This document shows, piece after piece, positions 9,167 to 18,449 of a stretch of 64,000 nucleotides of DNA. Each line of letters begins with the position of its first letter. Within the stretch, counting starts at the first letter, position 1. The notes beneath the pieces were generated by a model that saw only the letters and a program-made list of their open reading frames with translations, ran no database searches and had not been told where the DNA came from. The stretch is from Glaciimonas sp. PAMC28666 (GTDB lineage Bacteria; Pseudomonadota; Gammaproteobacteria; Burkholderiales; Burkholderiaceae_D). Location of the stretch: assembly GCF_016917355.1 (NCBI RefSeq), contig NZ_CP070304.1, forward strand, positions 2,046,001 to 2,110,000, given 5' to 3'. The position numbers and the translations under genes are program-made.

Positions 9167-9487
9167 ATGTCATTTTTCACCTCAATTTCGTCCGCCGCAC
9201 TGTTGGCTTCCCCGTCAATGCAAGCTACCCGGGAGATCGCTGGCGCTGCGGTCATGCCGCTGATTGGTCTATGTGCGGTAATCGTAGTGGGCATAATCTT
9301 CAAGCCATTGTTACGTGGCATTTTTCGGGCGGGGTTATTGATGATCAATCCAAGAAAATCGTTGGAACGTCGAATTGCAGATAATAAGATAGCTGGCCGC
9401 AAAATTGCCCGTCGGATGGCGAATGATCAGGCTGGCAGCCAACCGAGTCTGGCCGCTGAGCTTCGTTTGTTGGCCAGCAGCAACTAG
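9167..9487 (+). CDS. Small membrane protein of unknown function
   Basis: A 106-aa protein that I do not recognise. It has one hydrophobic segment at about residues 27-45 (AVMPLIGLCAVIVVGIIFKP), with a second weaker one next to it (LLRGIFRAGLLMINP), and then a basic, helical cytoplasmic tail (LERRIADNKIAGRKIARRMA). The stop lies 12 bp before the next small membrane protein on the same strand, which suggests a two-gene unit. No strong Shine-Dalgarno precedes the ATG. The overlapping frame on the other strand lacks features and was not called. Confidence 0.55.
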   Translation: MSFFTSISSAALLASPSMQATREIAGAAVMPLIGLCAVIVVGIIFKPLLRGIFRAGLLMINPRKSLERRIADNKIAGRKIARRMANDQAGSQPSLAAELRLLASSN

Positions 9488-9499
9488 ATAGGAGGGCAT

Positions 9500-9808
9500 G
9501 TGCTTCGTTCTAACTATTCAAATTCAGATTCAAATCATTTAGCGCGCGCTTCGAAGCGCAATTCGCGATTTAAGTCTCGCAGTCTGGCGTCGATGTTGCC
9601 CTCGTTTATCTTATCTGGCGTTTTTATTGGTTTGATGACTGCGCTGATGCGATTGATGTGGTTTGGTGTTGAAGGCCATTTTTTTAGTACCTGGATCGAA
9701 AATTGGCTCACGTTGTGGCCAATTGCATTTCCCATCATGTACTTGTTGTATTCCCCTTTGCAAAGATTAGCTGCACGTATTTCACCGCCGCCGCAATCGA
9801 TGATTTAA
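9500..9808 (+). CDS. DUF2798-family small membrane protein
   Basis: A 102-aa protein with two predicted transmembrane helices (LPSFILSGVFIGLMTALMRL and TLWPIAFPIMYLLYSPLQRL) in the DUF2798 arrangement. The start is read as GTG at 9500, because GGAGG at 9491-9495 immediately precedes it; the overlapping ATG at 9498 opens a frame that closes after 14 codons. The N-terminal 30 residues are polar and Ser/Arg-rich. The cellular role of this family is not established. Confidence 0.75.
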   Translation: MLRSNYSNSDSNHLARASKRNSRFKSRSLASMLPSFILSGVFIGLMTALMRLMWFGVEGHFFSTWIENWLTLWPIAFPIMYLLYSPLQRLAARISPPPQSMI

Positions 9809-9865
9809 TCGCCGCCACGTAATATTGCGTGCGATTGCGTGAGGTTTGCTACACCGAATGTCTCC

Positions 9866-9923
9866 TCTGCCCTCCCCGGGCAGATTTCTACCCACCGGCG
9901 CACAGCGCTCGTGGGTTTTTTTT
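9866..9923 (+). terminator. Two adjacent hairpins ending in a T8 tract (terminator or small RNA 3' end)
   Basis: The first stem is CTGCCC/GGGCAG at 9866-9882 with a C-rich loop. The second stem, ACCCAC/GTGGGT (9890-9916), is followed by eight to nine T residues and is a good intrinsic terminator. The preceding CTCCTCTGCCCTCCCC is complementary to Shine-Dalgarno sequences, which is unusual for a simple terminator. Confidence 0.75.
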
Positions 9924-10110
9924 GTCATTATGGTTGCTGTGCAGAGTACGTGCGCAGGTGCAACGATAGACTAATAAACAAATACTAAGCGACAGAAAAC
10001 AAAAAGCGCAATCCGACGGCGATTGCGCTCTCTAAACTACATTTCAGCAACTGATTGAATCCAGCTCCGCATTTCGCCCATTACAGTAGGGATGCTGAGC
10101 CTTGGCTTAT

Positions 10111-11976
10111 TCAGTTGGTAAGGCGTTTTCCCAGCGCCGCTTTGACCTCTTCCAACTCCTTTGGCAGGTGATAGTGGAGTTTCTCAAACAACTCACTATG
10201 CAGAGCGGTTTCGGCTTCCCACGCAGCTTTGTCGATCGATGTGATGCGGTCAAATTGCTGCTCGCTAAACTCCAGCCCATCCCATCGCAGATCACTGAAT
10301 CGTGGTGTCGTGCCGAATAAGTGCTCCACGCCACCAGCGGTATTGTCGAGGCGATCCAGCATCCATTTCAAAACCCGCATGTTATCGCCAAAACCAGGCC
10401 AGACAAATTTGCCTTCGTCATCTGTTCTGAACCAGTTGACGCAGAATATCTTTGGAATTTCTGCTGGCGAAGCGGCGATTTTGCGGCCCATATTCAGCCA
10501 ATGCTGGAAATAATCGCTCATGTTGTAGCCGATGAACGGCAACATTGCAAACGGATCACGCCGTACGACGCCTTGTTGGCCGACTGCAGCGGCGGTAGTC
10601 TCCGAGCCCATGGTCGCTGCCATATACACGCCTTCGACCCAATTCCGCGCCTCTGTAACGAGCGGTACAGTCGTGGAGCGACGACCGCCGAAGATGAATG
10701 CAGAAATCGGCACACCGGCGGGATCATCCCAGGCAGAGTCGATGACCGGATTTTGTGTCGCGGCGACGGTGAATCGCGCGTTCGGATGAGCGGCTTTGGC
10801 ACCAGTCTCTTTTGCGCTAGCTGGGGTCCAGTCTTTGCCTTGCCAGTCGATAAGATGCGAAGGCGCTTCTTTGGTCAGCCCTTCCCACCAGACATCACCA
10901 TCGTCCGTCAAGGCGACATTGGTGAAAATAGTATTGTCACGCATTGACGCCATGCAATTGAAATTGGTTTTTTCGTTAGTGCCGGGAGCCACGCCAAAAT
11001 AACCGGCTTCGGGATTGATCGCGTACAAACGACCATCCGCACCGGGTTTGATCCAGGCGATATCGTCGCCGATGGTCGTGACTTTCCAGCCTTCGAAGCC
11101 GACCGGCGGGATCAGCATGGCGAAGTTGGTTTTGCCGCAGGCCGACGGAAATGCGGCAGCGACGTAGTGCTTTTTACCTGCCGGTGACTCAACGCCCAGG
11201 ATCAGCATGTGTTCTGCCAGCCAGCCATCCTCGCGACCCATGGTCGAGGCGATGCGCAAAGCAAAACATTTTTTGCCGAGTAAAGCGTTGCCGCCATAGC
11301 CGGAACCAAACGACCAGATTTCGTGCGTTTCAGGGTAATGAACGATGTATTTGGTGGGATTACAAGGCCATGCGACGTCCTTCTGACCCGCTGCTAAGGG
11401 CGCGCCCACCGAGTGGACGCAAGGGACGAAGTCGCCATCAGTGCCCAGCACCTCGTACACCGCTTTGCCCATGCGAGTCATGATGCGCATATTGGCGGCG
11501 ACGTAAGGCGAGTCCGACAGCTCAACGCCGATATGCGCGATATCAGAGCCTAGTGGACCCATTGAGAATGGCACTACGTACATGGTACGACCTTGCATAC
11601 AGCCATCGAACAGGCCTGCCATGGTAATGCGCATCTCGGCCGGATCGGTCCAGTTATTGGTCGGTCCGGCATCTTCTTTCTTTGCGGAGCAGATAAATGT
11701 GCGATCTTCCACGCGCGCGACGTCTGACGGATCGGAGCAGGCCAGATAGCTATTTGGCCGTTTGGCCTGACTCAGCTTTTTCATGGTGCCGCCTGCAACC
11801 ATTTCAGCACATAGATGGTCGTATTCTGCCTCCGAACCATCGCACCAGTGGATTGCATCCGGTCGCGTCAATGCTGCGATCTCGCTAACCCAGGCGATCA
11901 GTTTTTGTTGTTTAACATAGACCGGCGGATTGACGGATAAAGCACGTAAGATTTCAGCGCTATGAGGGTGATTCAT
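10111..11976 (-). CDS. pckG: Phosphoenolpyruvate carboxykinase (GTP)
   Basis: A 621-aa GTP-dependent PEP carboxykinase converting oxaloacetate and GTP to PEP, CO2 and GDP; it is the first committed step of gluconeogenesis. The family motifs are present: VHSVGAPL, the kinase-1 loop [18 protein letters not shown], the metal/kinase-2 segment [13 protein letters not shown], and [12 protein letters not shown]. The start at 11976 follows GGAGGTAA and gives the normal N-terminus; a longer in-frame extension upstream is rejected. It is monocistronic and divergent from a 2-hydroxyacid dehydrogenase gene. Confidence 0.97.
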   Translation of the reverse strand: MNHPHSAEILRALSVNPPVYVKQQKLIAWVSEIAALTRPDAIHWCDGSEAEYDHLCAEMVAGGTMKKLSQAKRPNSYLACSDPSDVARVEDRTFICSAKKEDAGPTNNWTDPAEMRITMAGLFDGCMQGRTMYVVPFSMGPLGSDIAHIGVELSDSPYVAANMRIMTRMGKAVYEVLGTDGDFVPCVHSVGAPLAAGQKDVAWPCNPTKYIVHYPETHEIWSFGSGYGGNALLGKKCFALRIASTMGREDGWLAEHMLILGVESPAGKKHYVAAAFPSACGKTNFAMLIPPVGFEGWKVTTIGDDIAWIKPGADGRLYAINPEAGYFGVAPGTNEKTNFNCMASMRDNTIFTNVALTDDGDVWWEGLTKEAPSHLIDWQGKDWTPASAKETGAKAAHPNARFTVAATQNPVIDSAWDDPAGVPISAFIFGGRRSTTVPLVTEARNWVEGVYMAATMGSETTAAAVGQQGVVRRDPFAMLPFIGYNMSDYFQHWLNMGRKIAASPAEIPKIFCVNWFRTDDEGKFVWPGFGDNMRVLKWMLDRLDNTAGGVEHLFGTTPRFSDLRWDGLEFSEQQFDRITSIDKAAWEAETALHSELFEKLHYHLPKELEEVKAALGKRLTN

Positions 11977-12421
11977 AAAAGTTACCTCCGATATGGAAAA
12001 ATTTGGTGTGCCGTGGCAGATCATCGACTAATCTTCGCCGAGCAGTAAATACGTACTCCGGCGCGTTCTTGCAAAGTTGACTGCCATCATTTGAAACAAA
12101 AAGAATACTTTGATCGTCGGTTTCGCCCATTTCACTTGATGGGTGAAATTTAAGTCAATAATTTTTTCGTGCTATATATCGCCGTTCAGATTGGCGCGGC
12201 CGCCATTTGATATCCTCTTACATCCAAATACCGATATGTTTATGTTATTTTTTTACGGTGCACGTCGGCAATTACTGGCAAGATGACATTGATTGTACAC
12301 TCCAATTGTAGTAAAAATGACCAACCAATGTAGTAAGGTATTTCCGGGTTTCCGTATGCCGTTGCTTTATTACGAGATAGCGTATTTCGCTCCTCTCGAA
12401 TCTTTACTCATGGGTAATAAT
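11977..12421. promoter_or_regulatory. Divergent intergenic region with a perfect inverted repeat (12129-12149)
   Basis: This region separates pckG from a 2-hydroxyacid dehydrogenase. It contains ATTTCAC at 12129-12135 and GTGAAAT at 12143-12149 with a 7-bp spacer, a possible regulator binding site. The last 130 bp are open in the dehydrogenase frame from a TTG, but without a ribosome-binding site. Confidence 0.4.
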
Positions 12422-13429
12422 ATGAAAATTGCCATACTTGATGACTATCAGGATGCGGTCAGACAACTTGATAGCTTTGCATTATTGCAAGGCCACGAAG
12501 TGAAGGTATTTGCCAATTCGGCGCGCGGAAGCGGACAGCTAGCGCTTCGCCTGGCGAGCTTTGATGCGTTGGTGTTAATCCGTGAACGCACGGTGTTTTC
12601 CAAGGCACTGCTGCAGAAGCTGCCGCATTTAAAGTTGATTTCTCAGACGGGGAAAGTAAGTGGTCACATCGACGTTGAGGCAGCCACAGCCAATGGCATT
12701 GTCATCGTGGAGGGTTCGGGTGACCCAACGGCACCCGCCGAGCTAACGTGGGCACTGATCATGGCGGCGGCTCGTCGGATACCACAATACGTGCATAATT
12801 TACAACAAGGACTGTGGCAGATGGCATCCTCCGAACCGCAATACAACGGTCTGGGTGTGGCCTTAAAAGGGCGAACTTTGGGCGTGTGGGGTTACGGAAA
12901 AATTGGTCGCATGGTAGCGGGGTACGGCAAAGCGTTCGGCATGCGGGTGATAATCTGGGGTCGGGACGCCAGTCGTGCCGCAGCAGTGGAAGATGGCTAT
13001 CTGGCAGCGTCCTCCAAGGAGCAGTTTTTTGCTGAAGCCGATGTTTTGTCGCTTCACTTACGCTTAAATGATGCGACCAGAGAAATAGTTACAGCGGAAG
13101 ATTTAGCCAGGATGAAACCGACCGCCATCTTTGTTAACACCAGTCGGGCCGAACTGGTAGCGGCCGATGCGCTGTTACACGGATTGCGGGAAGGCCGTCC
13201 CGGTTGCGCGGCGCTGGATGTGTTCGAGTCCGAACCGTTGAAGCCGGATAACCCCTTGTTAAAAATGGACAACGTCGTGGCGACGCCGCATTTGGGTTAT
13301 GTAGAAAAAGATGGCTACGAATTGTATTTCCGCACCGCCTTCCAGAATGTGGTGGACTTCGCTAACGGAACGCCAAAAAATGTATTGAACCCGGATGCGT
13401 TGACGAAACGTCCCTTTGGTAATGGATAA
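12422..13429 (+). CDS. D-2-hydroxyacid dehydrogenase family protein
   Basis: A 335-aa NAD(P)-dependent oxidoreductase that reduces 2-keto acids to D-2-hydroxy acids, or a related reaction. The nucleotide-binding motif is GVWGYGKIGRMVAGYGKAF. The catalytic triad is visible as Arg in NTSRAELV, Glu in DVFESEP and His in TPHLGYVEKD. The N-terminal MKIAILDDYQDAV is typical of the phosphoglycerate-dehydrogenase-like subgroup, so the start is set at 12422; an ATG 12 bp upstream is also possible. The specific substrate is not evident. Confidence 0.88.
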   Translation: MKIAILDDYQDAVRQLDSFALLQGHEVKVFANSARGSGQLALRLASFDALVLIRERTVFSKALLQKLPHLKLISQTGKVSGHIDVEAATANGIVIVEGSGDPTAPAELTWALIMAAARRIPQYVHNLQQGLWQMASSEPQYNGLGVALKGRTLGVWGYGKIGRMVAGYGKAFGMRVIIWGRDASRAAAVEDGYLAASSKEQFFAEADVLSLHLRLNDATREIVTAEDLARMKPTAIFVNTSRAELVAADALLHGLREGRPGCAALDVFESEPLKPDNPLLKMDNVVATPHLGYVEKDGYELYFRTAFQNVVDFANGTPKNVLNPDALTKRPFGNG

Positions 13430-13498
13430 CCGCGAGATGTCTTAAGGTTCTAAAAAGTCTGAAAAATGCGCACAGATGGGATCAAGCGACCCTAAGCG

Positions 13499-13537
13499 TC
13501 ATTAAGTCTCAATAAGTGTCAATAAGTGTCAATAAAG
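13499..13537. repeat. Short tandem repeat, 10-bp unit
   Basis: Four near-identical decamers (TCATTAAGTC, TCAATAAGTG twice, TCAATAAAGC) lie between two convergent genes. Confidence 0.7.
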
Positions 13538-13591
13538 CGGCGGTAAAAGAAGACAAAAGAAGATAAATATCTCGGATAACGCCGATGTAAA

Positions 13592-14344
13592 TTAGCGTGA
13601 CAGTATCGTTTGATGGTATGGGGAATTGGCGCCGTGCCACAAGCGCGCCCACCCTGGCGGCCACGGTAAAGGTGGCCCGCTATACTCCGGCACGCCGCTC
13701 CGAACAGGTATCACAGGAAGGCTGCCGGGCATACGCGCAGCCTTGGCTGCGTGGCCTCCTGCGCCATTGACATCCCACGCAAGACTAAACGCATAATCCG
13801 GCAATAAAGCTTCACAGATGTTGGCAAACCAAAGTGTGTGTTCTTCGTCTTCTCCCAACGCTTGCGCAAAACCCTGAGGATCGAATTGGGCCAGCGCGCT
13901 GGCTAGCTCGCTGGCTGAGGCACCAGGATTGTCGCCCCAGCCCAGAATCGGATTGAAGTTGTAATCGGCACCCGAGCCGTACCAGCCTTCGCGTCGAGGC
14001 CGCTCCAGCCAATCGTGTCGACCACAAAACAAATGCCAGCGCCAATGCATCCCCGAGGGCTTAGGCCAACTGTATAAATATAAACGTTGATAGCCTGCTT
14101 TGTGCAACTCGCGCAGCATTGCCATCAGGCGCGCATGCGGCATGCGATCCGGCGGGGCATGACGGAATAATATCGGTTCGCCATCCGCATGCTGTATTTC
14201 GTCGGATGACAAGTTCAGGTCAAGCGTGCGGATTTCACTGCCAAAGCGCGCAGATATCCATCCAGTTAACAAATTAACCGTGACGATGACGCCATAACCA
14301 CGATAGCGGTGAAAAATGACAGTGCCGGGAGCAATAGGTTTCAT
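13592..14344 (-). CDS. Conserved hypothetical protein
   Basis: A 250-aa soluble protein that I cannot assign. The first 60 residues look like a small beta-rich module (PGTVIFHRYRGYGVIVTVN, WISARFG). The remainder is rich in Trp, His and Gly and includes YLYSWPKPSGMHWRWHLFCG and GWYGSGADYNFNPILGWGDN, then a helical segment (ASALAQFDPQGFAQALGEDE). No signal peptide or membrane segment is visible. Base composition resembles the neighbouring core genes. Confidence 0.7.
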   Translation of the reverse strand: MKPIAPGTVIFHRYRGYGVIVTVNLLTGWISARFGSEIRTLDLNLSSDEIQHADGEPILFRHAPPDRMPHARLMAMLRELHKAGYQRLYLYSWPKPSGMHWRWHLFCGRHDWLERPRREGWYGSGADYNFNPILGWGDNPGASASELASALAQFDPQGFAQALGEDEEHTLWFANICEALLPDYAFSLAWDVNGAGGHAAKAARMPGSLPVIPVRSGVPEYSGPPLPWPPGWARLWHGANSPYHQTILSR

Positions 14345-14480
14345 GAACTAAATTGCATTACTGAAAGTCAAAAGGAAATGTATTGGGAATGTCTTCTAAA
14401 AATTTTAGCAAAAGGGCCGGCAATTAAAAAGCTTCCATCAGTATAATCAAATCACCCACAAGGCAGAAAGGACTCGCCAC

Positions 14481-15272
14481 ATGACGCCACGTCCGCATCA
14501 ATCCATCGATCAACGATCGAGCCCAAACGGTACGCCAGCCCAAAACCAACCCGATCGTCCGCCGGTTCAACGATCCGCCCCATCCTCAGGGCAAACATCG
14601 GGTAATCCAACGGAACGGGACAATCATCAAGACGCCGATCAATCCCTCCAGCTTAGCCGCTCTTGCGACTCTGGCGCAACCCCCGGCACTGACATAATTC
14701 CCTTAGCCGCCGTTGCATCATCACCGCCGTCATACCGCCTGAACCGTCGCGATCTGCTATTGCTTGCAGGAGCCGGCGTTGCTGTGTTGAGTATGCCGCG
14801 TTGGTTACAACCAGCCCTGGCCCAGGCCACGACGACGACTATCACCAAAACGCCAGATCCGAAAAGGCAGCAGCAGGCCGATTTTCTTGCCTTATCTACA
14901 TTACTGACTTCCAACATACAACGTAATGCGACGATGAGCGCCCGGCTTTATGCCGCGCTCAGTGCGCAAGTGATTGAGTTCGAAAAGCAGTCCGCTGACT
15001 TATGGCAATTTGTGCAGACGCAGCAGGTCAAAGATGTCGATGCGTTGGTTGCGGCAGTTGCCACCAATGCCGACCTGACGAAAGTGTTACATCAAATTGT
15101 CGGCGCCTGGTATCTGGGTGTCGTCGGCAGCGGCCCGCAGGCCAAAGTGATTGCCTTTAATCAAGCTCTGATGTTTGATGCGGTGCGCGATGCCGTGGTA
15201 GTACCGACGTATTGTCGCGCGGCACCCGGTTATTGGACGACGCAACCTGCAGTCTTGAAAGCGAGGGTTTGA
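14481..15272 (+). CDS. FAD-dependent sugar (glucose) dehydrogenase complex, gamma (small) subunit
   Basis: A 263-aa subunit that acts as a secretion chaperone for the catalytic subunit. A twin-arginine signal is visible at residues 89-90 (LNRRDLLLLAGAGVAVLSMP), followed by the LQPALAQA cleavage region and a helical domain typical of sugar/sorbitol dehydrogenase small subunits. The first 85 residues are an unusual Pro/Gln/Ser-rich extension before the Tat signal. There is no ATG between, and AAAGGA precedes the called start. It ends two bases before the alpha subunit, so the genes are translationally linked. Confidence 0.85.
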   Translation: MTPRPHQSIDQRSSPNGTPAQNQPDRPPVQRSAPSSGQTSGNPTERDNHQDADQSLQLSRSCDSGATPGTDIIPLAAVASSPPSYRLNRRDLLLLAGAGVAVLSMPRWLQPALAQATTTTITKTPDPKRQQQADFLALSTLLTSNIQRNATMSARLYAALSAQVIEFEKQSADLWQFVQTQQVKDVDALVAAVATNADLTKVLHQIVGAWYLGVVGSGPQAKVIAFNQALMFDAVRDAVVVPTYCRAAPGYWTTQPAVLKARV

Positions 15273-15274
15273 CG

Positions 15275-16876
15275 ATGGCTGATAACCTGTCTGCAGATGT
15301 GGTGGTTGTGGGTTCCGGCGTTGCTGGTGCGCTCGTCGCGCACCAACTGGCGAAGGCTGGTATCTCGGTGCTAGTGCTGGAAGCCGGGCCGCGCCTGGAG
15401 CGCTGGCGGATTGTGGAAAACTATCGCAATACGGCCAGCAAAGACGATTTTATATCGCCGTATCCGTCCACCAAATATGCACCGCACCCGGAATATTCGC
15501 CAGAAAACAATTACTTGATTCTTAAGGGTGAGCATAAATACAATTCACAATATATCCGCGCTGTCGGCGGCACCACCTGGCATTGGGCAGCTGCGGCGTG
15601 GCGGTTTCTGCCTAACGATTTCAAGATAAAAGATTTATATGGCGTGGGCCGCAACTGGCCGATCAGTTATGACGAACTGGAGCCTTATTATTATCGTGCG
15701 GAGGTCGAGTTGGGTGTTTCCGGTCCCAATGATGGGACCGATTTGGGTTCGCCGCGCAAACAACCCTATCCGATGGACCATTTGCCCTTATCCTGGAACG
15801 ATCAGCGCTTCAGCGCCGTGGTGAATGCCAATGGCCATAAAGTGGTGTCCGAGCCGGTGGCGCGTAACAGCCGCGCATACGATGCCCGTCCGAATTGTTG
15901 CGGCAATAATAATTGCATGCCAATTTGCCCGATTGCCGCGATGTACGGCGGCATTATTCACGTCGAGAAAGCCGAGCAAGCCGGTGCCAGAGTCCTGCCT
16001 AACGCTGTGGTTTATCGCATCGAAGTCGATAGCAAGGATCGTGTCACTGCGGTGCATTACAAAGACCCCGACGGCAGCACCTTCCGGGTAACCGGAAAAT
16101 ATTTTGTGCTGGCAGCAAACGGGATCGAAATTCCGAAGCTCATGCTGATCTCTACCGATGACAAGCATCCGAACGGGATTGGAAACAGTTCCGATCAGGT
16201 CGGTCGCAACCTGATGGACCACCCTGGCACCGGCGTCACGTTTCTTGCCAATGAAGATATGTGGCCAGGACGTGGACCGATTGAGATGACGTCAATTGTA
16301 GATATGCGGGATGGCGCTTTCCGGTCCGAATATGCCGGTAAAAAACTTCATCTCAACAACATGGCACAGACTAATCATGCAGCCCTGGCGGCGTTGCAAC
16401 AAGGATTGGTCGGCACCAAGCTGGACGCAGAAATTCGCCGGCGGGCGGCACGAACCGTTAATCTCAACAGCTTTCACGATATTTTGCCAAATCCGGACAA
16501 TCGCATCCGTGCCAGCACAGAAAAACGCGATGCACTGGGAATTCCGCAGCCAGAGATTACCTATGCAATCGATGATTATGTAAAAAGAAGTGCGGTCCTG
16601 ACCCACGAAACCTATGCCAGTATCGCCGCGATGTTTGGTGGCACCGAAGTCAAATTCGAAGATGATTTCGCCCCAAATAATCACATCATGGGTGCAACGA
16701 TTATGGGTGGCGATCCGCGCGACTCGGTGGTTGACGCCCATTGCCGTTCGCACGATCACGAAAATTTATTCATCGCCAGCAGCGCCGTAATGCCAGTCGC
16801 AGGGACCGTCAATTGCACGTTGACGTTAGCCGCGCTATCGTTGCGCATTGCCGACACCTTGAGGACAGTGCTATGA
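15275..16876 (+). CDS. FAD-dependent sugar (glucose) dehydrogenase, alpha catalytic subunit (GMC family)
   Basis: A 533-aa periplasmic GMC oxidoreductase that oxidises an aldose, probably glucose, to the lactone. The FAD-binding motif is VVVGSGVAGALVAHQL. Cys208, Cys209, Cys214 and Cys218 (CCGNNNCMPIC) match the iron-sulfur ligands of the Burkholderia cepacia FAD glucose dehydrogenase, and the catalytic histidine segment is FAPNNHIMGATIMGG. Resemblance to that enzyme is close throughout (for example YLILKGEHK, GGTTWHWAA, GRNLMDHPGTG). It has no signal peptide and would leave with the Tat-borne gamma subunit. Its stop overlaps the beta subunit start (ATGA). Confidence 0.92.
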   Translation: MADNLSADVVVVGSGVAGALVAHQLAKAGISVLVLEAGPRLERWRIVENYRNTASKDDFISPYPSTKYAPHPEYSPENNYLILKGEHKYNSQYIRAVGGTTWHWAAAAWRFLPNDFKIKDLYGVGRNWPISYDELEPYYYRAEVELGVSGPNDGTDLGSPRKQPYPMDHLPLSWNDQRFSAVVNANGHKVVSEPVARNSRAYDARPNCCGNNNCMPICPIAAMYGGIIHVEKAEQAGARVLPNAVVYRIEVDSKDRVTAVHYKDPDGSTFRVTGKYFVLAANGIEIPKLMLISTDDKHPNGIGNSSDQVGRNLMDHPGTGVTFLANEDMWPGRGPIEMTSIVDMRDGAFRSEYAGKKLHLNNMAQTNHAALAALQQGLVGTKLDAEIRRRAARTVNLNSFHDILPNPDNRIRASTEKRDALGIPQPEITYAIDDYVKRSAVLTHETYASIAAMFGGTEVKFEDDFAPNNHIMGATIMGGDPRDSVVDAHCRSHDHENLFIASSAVMPVAGTVNCTLTLAALSLRIADTLRTVL

Positions 16877-18444
16877 AGACCGCTCCTTATTTCAAATCGT
16901 TGTTATCTCCGCTATCGGTGGCCGTCCTCGCCATCGTTTTACTCTCCGCCAGCGCCTGCGCCACTGCCGCGACAGTGGTAGCGGTGCCGCAGGTCGCGTC
17001 CGATGTCGTTGTATCAGACCCTGCGAAGGTAAATGTCGCGGGCACCAGTGCCGATCAGATCAAGCGTGGCGAATACCTGACTTTGGCCGCTGATTGTATC
17101 GCCTGCCATACCGTCGACAAGGCCAAGCCGTTTGCCGGCGGCTACCCGCTGGCGACGCCGTTTGGGACCATTTATGGACCCAACATCACGCCTGATAAAG
17201 AGACCGGCATTGGCACCTGGACCGATGAAGACTTCATCCGTGCCTTGCATCTCGGCATCGGCAAACAGGGCGAACACTTATACCCGGCCTTCCCCTACAC
17301 CGCGTTTACCAAACTGTCACGCGATGATGTGCTGGCGATCAAGGCATACCTGTTCAGTTTGCCAGCAATCAACCAAAAGACGCCCGCCAATGCGTTGCCG
17401 TTCCCCCTCAACCAGCGCATCTTGCTGGCTGGTTGGAATTTATTTAATTTCACGCCAGGACGGTGGCAACCGGATTCCACTCAAAGCGTCGAATGGAATC
17501 GCGGCGCCTATTTAGTCGAGGGATTAGCGCACTGCCAGGAGTGCCATACCCCGCGCAATCTTACTATGGGTATCGATAAAAAGCTGGCCTTTAGCGGCGC
17601 GCAGCTGGGGGGCTGGACGGCCTATAACATTACCCCCGACGCGATCAGTGGGGTTGGCGGCTGGAAAGATGGAGAGCTGGTCCAATATCTGCAGACCGGC
17701 GTGGTACCGGATAAAGCCTCCGCTGGTGGTGGCATGGCGGAGGCGATCGAGCATAGTCTGCAATATCTGACCGATGCGGATGTGAAGTCGATTGTGACCT
17801 ATTTGCGTAGCGTACCGGCCATCCATAATGAAGGCGATCTGAAGCCGCGTTACGCTTGGGGGACGGCATCCCAGGACGATGCTGCCTTACGTGGTGTTGC
17901 GCCGGTATCGAATAGCGTTATCGCTTCCGGCGGAGCAGAGCTGTTTAGCGGTAATTGTGCAACCTGCCACTCCGCCAGCGGTTCCGGAGTAGTAGGTGGT
18001 TACTATCCGTCTTTGTTTCACAATACGGTGGTGGGCGCGCATGATCCGAGTAATCTATTGATGGTGATCCTTAATGGTATCGATCGCCATGGTAAGAGCG
18101 ATGAGGCTTTCATGCCGGGATTTGCTCCGCATCTGAGTGACGTCCAGATTGCCTCATTAAGCAATTACGTTCTGAAGCAATACGGCAATCCCGATGCGGC
18201 ATCGGTTACTCCCGACCAGGTAAAAATACAGCGCCAGGGTGGTCCCGCTTCACCGATAATAGGGTTGTTGCCGTGGGGAATGGGCCTCGGCGGGCTCATA
18301 CTTCTGTGTTTGATTTATTTGTTTTCGCGGCGCGGTGGACGGCGAGCCGGTCGGCGTGAAGTGCATTCTGATCACAACCATACTGAACCTAATCAACCTA
18401 ATCAACCTAATCAACCTGTTCGGCCACCAAAAAAAGGAAATTAA
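16873..18444 (+). CDS. Triheme cytochrome c, beta subunit of the sugar dehydrogenase complex
   Basis: A 523-aa membrane-anchored cytochrome that takes electrons from the alpha subunit and passes them to the quinone pool. Three heme c sites are visible: CIACH at 75-79, CQECH at 221-225 and CATCH at 362-366. An N-terminal signal sequence (residues 10-33) and a C-terminal membrane helix (MGLGGLILLCLIYLF) are present. The tail carries a repeated 9-bp unit that gives NQPNQPNQP. It overlaps the alpha gene by four bases. It is longer than the roughly 425-aa B. cepacia homologue, mostly at the two ends. Confidence 0.93.
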   Translation: MKTAPYFKSLLSPLSVAVLAIVLLSASACATAATVVAVPQVASDVVVSDPAKVNVAGTSADQIKRGEYLTLAADCIACHTVDKAKPFAGGYPLATPFGTIYGPNITPDKETGIGTWTDEDFIRALHLGIGKQGEHLYPAFPYTAFTKLSRDDVLAIKAYLFSLPAINQKTPANALPFPLNQRILLAGWNLFNFTPGRWQPDSTQSVEWNRGAYLVEGLAHCQECHTPRNLTMGIDKKLAFSGAQLGGWTAYNITPDAISGVGGWKDGELVQYLQTGVVPDKASAGGGMAEAIEHSLQYLTDADVKSIVTYLRSVPAIHNEGDLKPRYAWGTASQDDAALRGVAPVSNSVIASGGAELFSGNCATCHSASGSGVVGGYYPSLFHNTVVGAHDPSNLLMVILNGIDRHGKSDEAFMPGFAPHLSDVQIASLSNYVLKQYGNPDAASVTPDQVKIQRQGGPASPIIGLLPWGMGLGGLILLCLIYLFSRRGGRRAGRREVHSDHNHTEPNQPNQPNQPVRPPKKGN

Positions 18445-18449
18445 TTCGT

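Noticed and set aside
9094-9402. Minus-strand frame opposite the small membrane protein gene
   Set aside because: It has no recognisable motif or ribosome-binding site, and the plus-strand frame has a plausible membrane topology and a co-directional neighbour.
12293-12421. N-terminal extension of the 2-hydroxyacid dehydrogenase from a TTG
   Set aside because: The extension has no ribosome-binding site and no family match. The conserved N-terminus begins at 12422.
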